From the NCBI GenBank assembly GCA_964534315.1, contig CAZHOV010000069.1:1-28108 (forward strand): a stretch of DNA of 28,108 bases, read 5' to 3'. The notes under the pieces were generated by a model that made no database searches, was not told the DNA's origin, and saw only the letters and a list, made by a program, of their open reading frames with translations. Within the stretch, counting starts at the first letter, position 1. Every line of letters starts with the position of its first letter. Positions 1 through 7,604 of this stretch are shown here, one piece after another. The position numbers and the translations under genes were made by a program. This DNA is from CAZHOV01 sp964534315. Its GTDB lineage: Bacteria; Bacteroidota; Bacteroidia; Chitinophagales; Saprospiraceae.

Positions 1-3
1 CAT

Positions 4-49
4 TATAGTGTAGGGTTATCCTTTTTTCAAAAAGAATATCTCCTAAACT
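4..49 (-). repeat. Dispersed repeat family C, copy 1 (edge of window)
   Basis: This stretch is the reverse complement of 18111-18155. A 29-base block (21-49) and a 13-base block (4-16) are identical in both copies, separated by 4 bases here and 3 there. The element contains a small palindrome (CTTTTTTCAAAAAG). The copy lies at the window edge, so it may extend further left. No coding capacity or transposase is visible. A miniature non-autonomous element or a conserved regulatory repeat would both fit. Confidence 0.75.
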
Positions 50-63
50 ATAAAACATTCCTT

Positions 64-101
64 AGAGGGAGTCTAAAAGACTTTTTAGACGGCCTCTTTT
101 T
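64..101 (+). terminator. Rho-independent-like terminator reading rightward
   Basis: AGAGG (64-68) pairs with CCTCT (93-97), and GTCTAAAA (71-78) pairs with TTTTAGAC (83-90). A run of T follows directly (97-101). The T run lies on the plus strand, so this most likely ends a plus-strand transcript that starts left of the window. Confidence 0.6.
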
Positions 102-108
102 CGGGGGC

Positions 109-140
109 TTGCTTTATTACCAATTTTTTTTATATTTTTG
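109..140 (+). promoter_or_regulatory. Predicted Bacteroidota promoter (TTG-N21-TATTTTTG)
   Basis: TTG at 109-111 is followed after 21 bases by TATTTTTG at 133-140, which matches the Bacteroidota -33/-7 pattern (TTTG and TAnnTTTG). It lies after the terminator at 64-101 and upstream of a 22-codon reading frame, so transcription would start near 147. The call rests on motif match and position only. Confidence 0.5.
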
Positions 141-237
141 TAGTAACAAAGAAACTATTGCACCAAATAACTCGTAAGAGCTAAATGAACATATAAAACA
201 TAATCCAAGGCTATTTCTTTACTAAAACAGTTTTCCC

Positions 238-306
238 ATGATTATTTTAGCAGTTTTACTCATTATTTTGGGTATGTTTAGCTATGAAATCGTTAATGAA
301 GTCTGA
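238..306 (+). CDS. Possible 22-residue hydrophobic peptide (or a small RNA gene)
   Basis: ATG at 238 opens a frame of 22 codons ending in TGA at 304-306. The peptide reads MIILAVLLIILGMFSYEIVN then EV: one hydrophobic helix followed by a short acidic tail, the shape of a small single-span membrane peptide. It lies inside a unit with its own predicted promoter (109-140) and a terminator-like hairpin (357-393), so a transcript of about 250 bases is likely. No homologue is recognised. The frame could be chance within a non-coding RNA; the leader from about 147 to 237 shows no other convincing frame. Confidence 0.35.
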   Translation: MIILAVLLIILGMFSYEIVNEV

Positions 307-356
307 GCTAAACCACCCATTTATCCAAACTACGCGCGCTGAAGAGCAAATCCATT

Positions 357-393
357 AAAGAGTCATTCATAGGAATGGCTCTTTTTATTTTTG
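357..393 (+). terminator. Terminator of the small plus-strand unit, possibly bidirectional
   Basis: AAAGAGTCATT (357-367) pairs with AATGGCTCTTT (374-384), with one G-T pair and a 6-base loop. A T-rich tail follows to 393. The hairpin abuts the TAA stop of the minus-strand lipoprotein gene (385-387), so it may also protect that gene's 3' end, although the T run favours rightward transcription. Confidence 0.6.
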
Positions 394-885
394 GGGTCCT
401 TTTACCGCTTCGTACATCGCCTCAATGTCTTTTAGGCTATACAAGCCGCTTAATCCTTTTTGGAAAATAAATTCTTTGTCTCCTTGTAATTTTATATATC
501 TAAAGTTGTATTCGGTAGTCGTCGAATCAATCTGTTTTTCAAAGATAAAACCGCCCTCATCTTCATTAATTACTTTTGAGAAGTAACGCTCGGCTTTCAC
601 TTCTGAAAGCACTTCATTTTTTGATTGCTCCAGATTATTACTTTTTGCATTTTTAATCCAAAGCTGCACATAAAAATTTTCGGCTTCATTTCGAATAGAC
701 AATCCCTTTCTTACGATCCAATCCTCTTTTTTTACCTCAACGCTATCCGGAGCCAGGATGGTCAAAGGAACACCGTATTCCAGTAAATCTTTGGGTTTAA
801 AATTGGACGTACTCCCTGTATTGCAGGCAGAGAAAAATAAAACTAATAATGTGAAGGAGATCCCTAATCTTTTCATTTTGATCAT
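385..885 (-). CDS. Predicted lipoprotein of unknown function
   Basis: The protein is about 166 residues if it starts at the ATG at 885 (MIKMKRLGIS); an ATG at 876 is equally possible. The frame is open up to an ATG at 945, but that adds a second hydrophobic stretch in front of the signal peptide, so the shorter start is preferred. The N-terminus is a type II signal peptide: Lys-Arg, a hydrophobic run, then the lipobox FFSAC. The mature part is polar and mixed alpha/beta, with no motif I recognise. It would be acylated and held in a membrane facing the periplasm or the surface. It is the downstream neighbour of a Nudix-like remnant, from which a strong terminator (1003-1036) separates it, so it is probably its own transcript. 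Confidence 0.75.
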   Translation of the reverse strand: MIKMKRLGISFTLLVLFFSACNTGSTSNFKPKDLLEYGVPLTILAPDSVEVKKEDWIVRKGLSIRNEAENFYVQLWIKNAKSNNLEQSKNEVLSEVKAERYFSKVINEDEGGFIFEKQIDSTTTEYNFRYIKLQGDKEFIFQKGLSGLYSLKDIEAMYEAVKGPQK

Positions 886-1002
886 TGATTTTATGAAAAA
901 AAGTGGCAAACAAAAACAGTATACTAATGCATAATGGAATCGCAAATTAAAGGAAATTTATGAACCAAAAGCATTCTGATTCAACAAACCAGTTGATTAT
1001 AC

Positions 1003-1036
1003 AAAAAAAGCCCTGAAGTTTGAAGTACTTCAGGGC
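1003..1036 (-). terminator. Terminator after the Nudix-like gene
   Basis: GCCCTGAAGT (1010-1019) pairs perfectly with ACTTCAGGGC (1027-1036) around a 7-base loop. Reading leftward, seven T follow (the A run at 1003-1009), 24 bases after the stop codon at 1060. Four T on the other side could make it work in both directions. Confidence 0.85.
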
Positions 1037-1059
1037 TTTTCTTCAGGTAAAGACTATCT

Positions 1060-1473
1060 CTAAATGTACTTCACCTGATTTCTATCCAGGATAATATCTT
1101 TCAGCTCTTTAAGAAAAGCATATTGTTCAGGCATAACTTTTTTGAAGGCTTCTTTGACAGCAAAAAAAGTACCTTGCTCCATCTCGGGAAGCATCTGACT
1201 TAATTGATCGGCAACGATCTTAACATCCTCCTTAACCAGGGCACGAATAGAAGGAATATCATGCCAGTCTCCCTCCACAGCACAAGCCCATTCGAGTTGA
1301 CCATCTTTACCTTCGACTGGATCCAGCTCAATGAGTATTTCTTTAGAATTTTTGGAGAGCTCAGCGCAACTTGGAAACTCCCAGTTGCCATCACTTGAAT
1401 TAACAAGAAAAATCTCCAATCCCTTTTTATTTATCCTGTAAATTATTATCCTAACTTGATCAAAGACATTCAT
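1060..1473 (-). CDS. Degenerate Nudix-like protein
   Basis: The protein is 137 residues from the ATG at 1473 (MNVFDQVRII). The frame is open up to an ATG at 1569, but the extra 32 residues resemble nothing, and Nudix-type proteins usually begin just before this strand. The opening VRIIIYRINKKGLEIFLV followed by WEFP is the usual first strand pair of a Nudix fold. The Nudix box (GX5EX7REUXEEXGU) that should follow is absent: after WEFP comes SCAELSKNSKEILIELDP. The second half (KEDVKIVADQLSQMLPEMEQ) is helical. Hydrolase activity is therefore unlikely. It may be a non-catalytic binding domain or a decaying gene. The fold assignment is inference from one short stretch. Confidence 0.6.
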   Translation of the reverse strand: MNVFDQVRIIIYRINKKGLEIFLVNSSDGNWEFPSCAELSKNSKEILIELDPVEGKDGQLEWACAVEGDWHDIPSIRALVKEDVKIVADQLSQMLPEMEQGTFFAVKEAFKKVMPEQYAFLKELKDIILDRNQVKYI

Positions 1474-1705
1474 AAGAGTTATTTTTCTAATCAGATATCT
1501 AACAATTTTAATAACCATATGGTTACTAACATCCCTTAAAAAAGATAGTTTAGGAACAAGAATTTTCAATATTGGTTGAAAAAATTAGAGTAAAATTAAA
1601 AATAAAATGGAAATTCAATATTTTTTAGAATAGTTTAGGGTAAGAATACAGCTACAACAAAGATGCTATTATTTATTTAGGATAATTCCAAATAGATACC
1701 GAAGT

Positions 1706-2380
1706 TTAAATATTGGTCTTTTTCTTGACCATTTCGAGTATGGAAAGGGACAATAGAAGCGCCTCTTCTTCTTTATCCATTGGACTGACTAATTCGAAGG
1801 CTCGTGGATTGACAGCCCGGGCATTTTCAGGCTTAACCAACATAGCCAATTCTTTGTCTTTCACTAAGATAGGCAGATGTAAGCCTTCACTTTCTTTATT
1901 GATCTTGGCCAGCAAGCGGTTGCTTTTTCCGGCATAAAGCGCTCCATTATTAGCAAGATTTCCGATAAATTGCCCATTGATCCTGATCTGAGTATGCTTT
2001 TCCCGAATGCGGTATTCAAATTCCATTTCTGAAGTGGTGGCGTAAATAACGGCGTTTTCTTTTGAAGACATATACTTTTTATAGGCATATGCTACCAGCG
2101 GCTCATGATAAATGGAGGTAAAAACCCCTTTTGCCGTTTTTGTAAACCCTTTCTTGGTTGAAGTATTGATCTGGTTGAGCGACAGCAACTCCAGCTCTTC
2201 CTTATCCCAAGGCACCAACTCAGAAATGTACGGCTTCATTTCCTCTTTTAGCTTTCTCAGATCGTTATTAATTTTGCCTTTGCCCGGCTGAAAATTGACT
2301 AACAATTGGTACAACAAATAGATGCCTCCCATAGAAAGCAGGGTAAACAAAAGCAACGATATCAAAAAAAATCCACCCAT
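1706..2380 (-). CDS. Membrane-anchored protein of unknown function
   Basis: The protein has 224 residues. Residues 4-26 (FFLISLLLFTLLSMGGIYLL) form a single transmembrane helix at the N-terminus. A short basic linker and a soluble domain follow, with strand-rich segments such as FEYRIREKHTQIRINGQFIG and NGALYAGKSNRLLAKIN, the latter like an antiparallel sheet. There is no lipobox and no catalytic motif I can name. The start ATG at 2380 lies only about 20 bases from the left end of a miniature element (2401-2783), so its promoter must be in or beyond that element. It has no close same-strand partner: the next gene upstream starts at 3949 and ends at 2879. Confidence 0.7.
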   Translation of the reverse strand: MGGFFLISLLLFTLLSMGGIYLLYQLLVNFQPGKGKINNDLRKLKEEMKPYISELVPWDKEELELLSLNQINTSTKKGFTKTAKGVFTSIYHEPLVAYAYKKYMSSKENAVIYATTSEMEFEYRIREKHTQIRINGQFIGNLANNGALYAGKSNRLLAKINKESEGLHLPILVKDKELAMLVKPENARAVNPRAFELVSPMDKEEEALLLSLSILEMVKKKTNI

Positions 2381-2400
2381 TTCAATTAGTTTGATTGACT

Positions 2401-2783
2401 TAAACAGTAAGGCAAAAAAATTGGTAGAATAATTTTTTTAGGTTCAAATGAAAATTCCTGCATATATTGAAGGACCTGGCCTTCATTATTACAGTAAAGG
2501 CAAGACATTTTTTAATAAAAAATTTGCGTCCTTTACTGTACTTTCCAAGTATTCAATTATTGAAGTTGTTTAAAGTTATTTCTCTGGACTGCATGATAAG
2601 CATTGAGCTCATTGACTTCAGCTATTTTTCGTCCCGTACTTTCCAAGTACGAAACTCAAAATGAGCTTTGTCACTAAACTCAAGCCTCATCATTCGCCCT
2701 CAGACAAAAACTTTAAACAACTTCATTCAGTCCATTTCATTCGAACAAATTATTCTACAAGCAATTTTGATTTGCCGCTTATA
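2401..2783. repeat. Miniature element family A, copy 1 (MITE-like)
   Basis: The two ends are imperfect inverted repeats. The left end starts TAAACAGTAAGGCAAA and continues to GGTAGAATAATTT. The right end, read backwards, starts TAAGCGGCAAATCAAAA and continues to TGTAGAATAATTTG. The first 48 bases (2401-2448) recur without change at 5099-5146, and a compact relative lies at 8093-8234. The interior holds a hairpin (ACAGTAAAGG at 2491-2500 with CCTTTACTGT at 2530-2539) and a second, nested inverted-repeat element (2562-2724). There is no transposase, so any movement would need a partner elsewhere in the genome. The element fills most of the 498-base gap between the flanking genes. A 65-codon open frame inside it (2467-2664, plus) is not credible as a gene. 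Confidence 0.7.
2562..2724. repeat. Nested inverted-repeat element family B, copy 1
   Basis: GAAGTTGTTTAAAGTT (2562-2577) and AACTTTAAACAACTTC (2709-2724) are perfect 16-base inverted repeats about 130 bases apart. The compact family A copy at 8093-8234 reads straight across the matching point (TATTCAATCACTTAGTC), whereas here TATTCAATTA and TTCAGTCCATT are split by this block. It therefore looks like a later insertion. Its last 25 bases (2697-2721) recur in reverse at 17965-17989. Inside is a palindrome (GTACTTTCCAAGTAC). Confidence 0.65.
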
Positions 2784-2878
2784 AACTTGCAATATTCAAA
2801 ATAAGTAAATAAAGCTCAAATGACCTATTTATTTAGGGCAATATTACTAAAACTTTCGACAGAATACGGCTATTTCCT

Positions 2879-3949
2879 TTACCTGATTGCTCCCGATCGC
2901 AAATTAAAAAGGATCCCCCTATTCTCCGCATCCCGAAATTCCTGTTTTCTCGCTTCCAGCGCCTCTATTTCATGAGAAGCCAAGATAGACAGATCAAGAG
3001 CCAGGATGCTGTCCAACTCAGCTATAAGCGCCGGTTTATCTTCCCAGAAGGTGGCATCTTGGTGGAGAATACTATTTAACCACGCCTGCTTTAACTGGAG
3101 AATCTCTGGTCTAAACAAGCTATCCTGGCGCAATAAGGTATCCATCCTTTTTATCGAGGCGAAGTGATGGCCGGCCCCGAGATGACTGTGAATTTCGTGT
3201 GCACTAACCGGAAAATCCCAGATTTTATGATAGTATTCGATACTGTCCGGGGCATACAAACTACAACAGAGTCCAAAAAACGAATCGTCAATAGCGGTAC
3301 TAGTCTTTTTAGCTTTTTCAAGAAAAGCTTTATAACTAATAAATGGTTGGAAAAAAGTAGAAGAAACATCCTGAAAAATAACCCCTGGAAGGAGCGAATC
3401 ATGAACGAATTTGTAAATAAAAGGTGTATTTCCTTGTTCAGTGATTTGATTTAATAGTGCTTGGGGTAGCTTTTGTCCTTTTTGTAGCAGCTTTTTCAGG
3501 TCAGTATCTTGTTGTACCTTTCCCCAAGCTTCCTGATAATGCACAATCTCTGTGGCTAAAGAATCTCCAAACAGTGCAGCAAGCTGATGGCGATAACGCA
3601 TTCGTTCCCATGATATTAGCGCTTTGGACGGCTCGATAAATCCGCCAAAAATCCAGCCTTTTTTTTGATCTGGGGTAAGGACAAAGTACCAGGGTTCGAT
3701 CAATTCCTGCTGATCTTTAGCGATCCGGGTTAAGAAACGGCTCGTACTGTCTTGATATCGAAAGGAATCTCCTTTTTCTAATTTAAGAATTGGTGTTCCA
3801 TCAGGGCCTGGGTTCTTCATGAGGAACGTCTCCTGATTGGTATAAAAATCAGGTTTAAAGGCATCCACAGGAGCTTTTTTTTCTTTGGAAACAGGTTGGC
3901 AGGCGGTAAATATATTGATTATCAACAGTGTAGATATCAATCTGTACAT
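2879..3949 (-). CDS. SH3-like domain lipoprotein
   Basis: The protein has 356 residues with a lipoprotein signal peptide ending in the lipobox IFTAC (Cys17). Residues of about 38-106 look like a bacterial SH3 fold: FLMKNPGPDGTPILKLEKGD, then WYFVLTPDQKKGWIFGGFIEP, the usual WxxV...GWVxGxYI pattern. The rest is helical and charged, with no enzyme motif. SH3b domains in Bacteroidota envelope proteins often bind peptidoglycan or protein partners; that role here is inference. It starts 64 bases after rpoD ends on the same strand, with no clear terminator between them, so co-transcription with rpoD is possible. Confidence 0.75.
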   Translation of the reverse strand: MYRLISTLLIINIFTACQPVSKEKKAPVDAFKPDFYTNQETFLMKNPGPDGTPILKLEKGDSFRYQDSTSRFLTRIAKDQQELIEPWYFVLTPDQKKGWIFGGFIEPSKALISWERMRYRHQLAALFGDSLATEIVHYQEAWGKVQQDTDLKKLLQKGQKLPQALLNQITEQGNTPFIYKFVHDSLLPGVIFQDVSSTFFQPFISYKAFLEKAKKTSTAIDDSFFGLCCSLYAPDSIEYYHKIWDFPVSAHEIHSHLGAGHHFASIKRMDTLLRQDSLFRPEILQLKQAWLNSILHQDATFWEDKPALIAELDSILALDLSILASHEIEALEARKQEFRDAENRGILFNLRSGAIR

Positions 3950-4013
3950 GAGAGAACGCTTGAGTATGGGTAGAGCATTTAGGTCAAGAGCGCTTTAATT
4001 TCGACTGCTTTTA

Positions 4014-4880
4014 TTACCCCAGATAAGATTTCAGATTATTTTTATTGTAGGACTTTCTCAACCTTCTGATGGCTCGTTCTTTAATCTGACGTACGCGTTC
4101 TCTGGTGAGGCCATATAATTCGCCTATTTCTTCAAGGGTAAGCGCTTTGTATCCGTTAAGTCCGTAGTAGGAAGAGAGTACTTCGACTTCGCGCGGAGAG
4201 AGGATAGAGAGGCCTTGCTGAACTTCTTCTTTCAGGGATTGCTCCATAAGGGTATTATCGGGGCTCATCGTCTCCTCTGAAGGTACAACATCCAGCATGG
4301 TAGAGTCTCCTTCTTCGCTACTTAGGGGAGCGTCGAAAGACACATGGCGGCCATTGCCTTTGAGCATATTAGAGATTTCTTTAGGCGTCATGTCGAGCAG
4401 GTCAGCCAACTCTTCGTTGGTCGGTTCCCGTTCAAATTCTTGAACGAAAGACAGGTATGCTTCATTAACCTTATTGTATGATCCTACTTTATTAAGCGGA
4501 AGGCGTACCAGTCTGGAGTATTCAACTATGGCTTGAAGGATAGACTGCCGAATCCACCAGACGGCGTAAGAGATAAACTTAAATCCTTTAGTTTCATCAA
4601 ATCGCTTGGCGGCTTTCATAAGCCCTACATTGCCTTCATTGATGAGATCGCTAAGCGAGAGGCCCTGATTTTGATATTGCTTGGCCACGGAAACTACAAA
4701 ACGGAGGTTTGACTTGGTCATTTTTTCTAAAGCCGCTTCATCCCCTTCCCTGATCTTGCGTGCCAGAACTGCTTCTTCTTCAGCATTGAGCATGGGTATC
4801 TTTCCAATATCATTGAGATATTTATCCAGGGCAAGACTTTCCCTGGAAGTAATTTTATTAGTAATTTTTAACTGACGCAT
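4014..4880 (-). CDS. rpoD: Primary sigma factor RpoD (sigma-70/SigA type)
   Basis: The protein has 288 residues, the usual length of the Bacteroidota housekeeping sigma factor, which lacks the acidic region 1.1. Region 1.2 lies near 17-50 (LDKYLNDIGKIPMLNAEEE). Region 2 lies at 50-120 and includes the -10-contacting KFISYAVWWIRQSI at 101-114. Region 3 follows, and region 4 closes the protein with the helix-turn-helix LTLEEIGELYGLTRERVRQI at 248-267. It directs core RNA polymerase to TAnnTTTG promoters in this phylum, several of which are visible here. Start ATG 4880 gives the family's MRQLKITNKITSRES N-terminus. Upstream lies a perfect 18-base palindrome (4955-4972) that could be an operator. 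A lipoprotein gene follows after 64 bases. Confidence 0.97.
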   Translation of the reverse strand: MRQLKITNKITSRESLALDKYLNDIGKIPMLNAEEEAVLARKIREGDEAALEKMTKSNLRFVVSVAKQYQNQGLSLSDLINEGNVGLMKAAKRFDETKGFKFISYAVWWIRQSILQAIVEYSRLVRLPLNKVGSYNKVNEAYLSFVQEFEREPTNEELADLLDMTPKEISNMLKGNGRHVSFDAPLSSEEGDSTMLDVVPSEETMSPDNTLMEQSLKEEVQQGLSILSPREVEVLSSYYGLNGYKALTLEEIGELYGLTRERVRQIKERAIRRLRKSYNKNNLKSYLG

Positions 4881-4954
4881 ATTGGATGGAGATTAGGATT
4901 TTTACAGGTTTTAGTACGTTTGTAAAAGGATTAAGTTCCCTTTTTTTGCACTTG

Positions 4955-4972
4955 ACTTTTTAGCTAAAAAGT
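4955..4972. promoter_or_regulatory. Perfect 18-base palindrome upstream of rpoD
   Basis: ACTTTTTAGCTAAAAAGT is its own reverse complement and lies 75-92 bases upstream of the rpoD start. This position fits an operator for a dimeric regulator. Without a T tail or GC-rich stem it makes a poor terminator. The rest of 4881-5098 is AT-rich and shows no gene. Confidence 0.4.
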
Positions 4973-5098
4973 ACTAATGCATTATTTTCAATTAAAATAC
5001 AATATCTCTTCCCAAAAAGTTTCTAATTTAAGAAATTGTTTTAATTTTTTTTCTTTTGAAAAAAGCAACGTTTAGCAAATTAAATTGTAATAAACCAT

Positions 5099-5146
5099 TA
5101 AACAGTAAGGCAAAAAAATTGGTAGAATAATTTTTTTAGGTTCAAA
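5099..5146 (+). repeat. Solo left end of family A element
   Basis: These 48 bases are identical to 2401-2448, the left end of the family A element. No matching right end is visible between here and pnp. It lies directly against the outer edge of the pnp terminator hairpin. It is either a truncated copy or a one-ended remnant. Confidence 0.8.
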
Positions 5147-5188
5147 AGGAAATGCCCTGATTTTTTCAAAAATCAGGGCATCTCCTTT
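5145..5188 (-). terminator. Terminator of pnp
   Basis: ATGCCCTGATTTTT (5152-5165) pairs perfectly with AAAAATCAGGGCAT (5168-5181) around a 2-base loop. After one mismatch, AAAGGA pairs with TCCTTT outside it. It starts 23 bases after the pnp stop codon. The T tail leftward is weak, so it may act mainly as a 3' stabiliser. Confidence 0.75.
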
Positions 5189-5210
5189 CAAAATAAATCC
5201 TTCTATTCTA

Positions 5211-7391
5211 TTATCGTCTTCTGTCGCGATCACCTCTATCGCCACCTCCATTTTGCGATTTACCGGAGGGGTGTGGGATAAGAGCTTTGCGTGAAAGTCT
5301 GAATTTACCCGTTTTCTTATCAATACCGATAAGTTTTACTTCAACAGGATCCCCTTCTTTGAAAACATCGGAGACGTTTTCAATGCGTGAATGAGAAATT
5401 TCTGATACGTGAAGGAGTCCGCTTCTGCCCATGAACTCGACAAATACGCCGTAGGGCATTACCGATACTACTTTAGATTGGTAGACATCGCCTACTTCAG
5501 GTACGTGGGTAATGGTTTTAATCCTACCCAGGGCCGCATCGATAGAGGCTTTATTATTACTTGCGATACTTACGATACCCTTATCGTCAACTTCTTCGAT
5601 ATTGATAACGGTCTCCGTTTCGGCTTGAATTTCCTGGATGATCTTACCTCCAGGACCGATAACCGCACCGATGAAGCTTTTATCAATGGTGATCTCCACA
5701 ATACGGGGAGCATGGGGTTTAAAGTCATCTCTGGGCGCTTCAATCGTTTCATTCATTTTTTCGAGAATGTGTAAGCGGCCTTTTTTAGCTTGATCCAACG
5801 CTTTTTCAAGCTGTTCATAGGGAAGCCCGTCGATCTTGATATCCATCTGGCAGGCGCAGATACCATCTTCGGTACCTGTTACTTTAAAGTCCATATCCCC
5901 GAGAGCATCTTCATCACCCAGGATGTCAGAAAGGATAGCCGTCCGTTCTCCGTCGGAAATCATTCCCATAGCAATTCCGGAAACCGGCTTTTTAATCCTG
6001 ATCCCGGCATCCATCAGGGCTAATGAGCCAGAACAAACGGTAGCCATAGAAGAAGAACCATTGGATTCAAGAATATCCGAAACGATCCTTATAGCGTATG
6101 GATTTTCATCGGGCATTACTTGTTTGAGTGATCTGCCTGCGAGATTAGCATGTCCTACTTCCCGACGGCCGGGACCTCTCATAGGCTTAACCTCATTGAC
6201 GGAGAAAGCAGGAAAATTATAATGTAGAATAAAATCTTCGTAGTAATTCTCCAGCGCTTTGTCAATCATCATACGGTCGAGATTTGTACCGAGCGTAACG
6301 GTGGCCAGCGCCTGGGTTTCTCCACGGGTAAAAATAGCGGAGCCGTGGGTAGAAGGCAAGTAGTCGATCTCGCACCAGATTGAACGAATTTCATCAAATG
6401 CTCTGCCATCAAGACGAATATGATCGGTTAAAACCATATTTCGAATAACTTCCTTTTTGAGTTTGTCGAAGTAATCCTGAGCCAGTTCCCCATTTTCTTC
6501 CATATATTCCTCTCCCTTCGATTCGGTCAGCTGCTCGATTAGTTCTTCTTTGATCGCTTTAAACTGTTCTTTTCTAGCTCCTTTATCAAGTCCACCTTTA
6601 GCAACTTCCAGGATCTTCTCGGAAGTCATTTCGGCAATAAGCTTTTGTAACTCTTCATTGGAAGGCCCCTCTTCAAGTTCACGTTTGTTAAGGGCTTTAT
6701 CTCCAACCTTTTGAGCGAGATCTAACTGAGCCTGGCATTGTACTTTTACCGCTTCATGTCCAACTTTGATAGCTTCGATAAGATCAGCTTCCTGGCATTC
6801 TTTAGCTTCTCCCTCGACCATCATGACATTATCGAGCGTTGCAGCTACAATGATATCCAGATCGGCTTCTTCCAAAGCAGATTTGGGAGGATTTACCCGA
6901 TACTCTCCGTTAATTCTGGCAACCCGCACTTCTGAGATAGGACCGGCCCAGGGGATATTCGAAACTGAAAGGGCGGCCGAAGTGGCCAGAGCAGCGTAGG
7001 CATCTGGTAAGACATCTTGTTCACCTGAGATCAAATTGATAATGATTTGTGTTTCATTCATATATCCTTCCGGGAATAGCGGTCGGATAGCTCGATCTAC
7101 TAGTCGGGATGTAAGAACTTCGTAGTCGTTGAGCTTGGTTTCTCTCCTGAAAAAATTACCAGGAATACGACCGGCAGATGCGAATTTTTCCTGATAATCT
7201 ACAGATAGAGGGAAGAAAGGCTGGCCTTCTCTGGCTTCTTTTGCAGATACGGCGGTAGCAAAAAGCATCGTATCACCGACGCGAACAACGACGGACCCGT
7301 CAGCCTGAGCGGCTAATTTACCCGTTTCAATAATTACTTCCTGACCATCAGGAAGATTAAACGATGTAGTAATAGGAATTTTGTTTCCCAT
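5211..7391 (-). CDS. pnp: Polyribonucleotide nucleotidyltransferase (PNPase)
   Basis: The protein has 726 residues and a full-length PNPase layout: a first RNase PH domain (about 10-230), an all-helical linker (about 240-320), a second RNase PH domain (about 325-555), a KH domain with the VIGPGGK loop at 577-583, an S1 domain (about 632-700) and a basic Gly-rich tail ending DRGDRDRRR. The catalytic site is intact: D495, D501 and K503 match E. coli D486, D492 and K494. It degrades RNA 3' to 5' by phosphorolysis as a trimer in the cytoplasm. rpsO lies upstream on the same strand, the common bacterial order, but a strong terminator (7558-7596) and a 213-base gap separate them, so pnp probably has its own promoter. 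Confidence 0.98.
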   Translation of the reverse strand: MGNKIPITTSFNLPDGQEVIIETGKLAAQADGSVVVRVGDTMLFATAVSAKEAREGQPFFPLSVDYQEKFASAGRIPGNFFRRETKLNDYEVLTSRLVDRAIRPLFPEGYMNETQIIINLISGEQDVLPDAYAALATSAALSVSNIPWAGPISEVRVARINGEYRVNPPKSALEEADLDIIVAATLDNVMMVEGEAKECQEADLIEAIKVGHEAVKVQCQAQLDLAQKVGDKALNKRELEEGPSNEELQKLIAEMTSEKILEVAKGGLDKGARKEQFKAIKEELIEQLTESKGEEYMEENGELAQDYFDKLKKEVIRNMVLTDHIRLDGRAFDEIRSIWCEIDYLPSTHGSAIFTRGETQALATVTLGTNLDRMMIDKALENYYEDFILHYNFPAFSVNEVKPMRGPGRREVGHANLAGRSLKQVMPDENPYAIRIVSDILESNGSSSMATVCSGSLALMDAGIRIKKPVSGIAMGMISDGERTAILSDILGDEDALGDMDFKVTGTEDGICACQMDIKIDGLPYEQLEKALDQAKKGRLHILEKMNETIEAPRDDFKPHAPRIVEITIDKSFIGAVIGPGGKIIQEIQAETETVINIEEVDDKGIVSIASNNKASIDAALGRIKTITHVPEVGDVYQSKVVSVMPYGVFVEFMGRSGLLHVSEISHSRIENVSDVFKEGDPVEVKLIGIDKKTGKFRLSRKALIPHPSGKSQNGGGDRGDRDRRR

Positions 7392-7505
7392 GTTAAAATT
7401 TTAATTTCTGATCATAAAAAAGGAGCAGTTACTCCGAATAATTTCAAGGAGAGCTCTCAAGTCTCTCTACCGCACCAACGTATTCATTGATGCCTATCTA
7501 AAACT

Positions 7506-7513
7506 TAAAGGTA
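7506..7513 (-). promoter_or_regulatory. pnp: Possible -7 element of pnp
   Basis: Reading leftward the site is TACCTTTA, one base off TAnnTTTG, 115 bases upstream of the pnp start and beyond the rpsO terminator. The same octamer occurs upstream of fba (19437-19444), and TACCTTTG lies upstream of rpsO. No good TTG lies 20 bases before it. The leader that follows contains a small GGAG/CTCC hairpin near 7421-7434. Confidence 0.3.
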
Positions 7514-7557
7514 AGAATCTTTGGCTTGCATTCTTAAAAAGAGAAGAGAAAATTGTA

Positions 7558-7596
7558 AAAGGGGGCTGACACAGTTGTATTGAGCCAGCCCCCTTT
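7558..7596 (-). terminator. Terminator of rpsO
   Basis: AAAGGGGGCTG (7558-7568) pairs with CAGCCCCCTTT (7586-7596) around a 17-base loop, 8 bases past the rpsO stop. Reading leftward, TTTT follows the GC stem. It isolates rpsO from pnp. Confidence 0.85.
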
Positions 7597-7604
7597 GGCA
7601 GTAT

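Noticed and set aside
147..360. 6S RNA or tmRNA
   Set aside because: No long rod-shaped pairing for 6S and no tRNA-like ends or tag frame for tmRNA were found.
1060..1473. Functional Nudix hydrolase
   Set aside because: The Nudix box with its Glu residues is absent, so only the fold resemblance is kept.
2467..2664. 65-codon plus-strand frame
   Set aside because: It lies inside the nested family A/B element, with no homologous pattern, promoter or terminator.
4914..4921. TACGTTTG as a plus-strand promoter
   Set aside because: It matches TAnnTTTG, but there is no TTG at the right distance and no plus-strand gene or stable RNA downstream.
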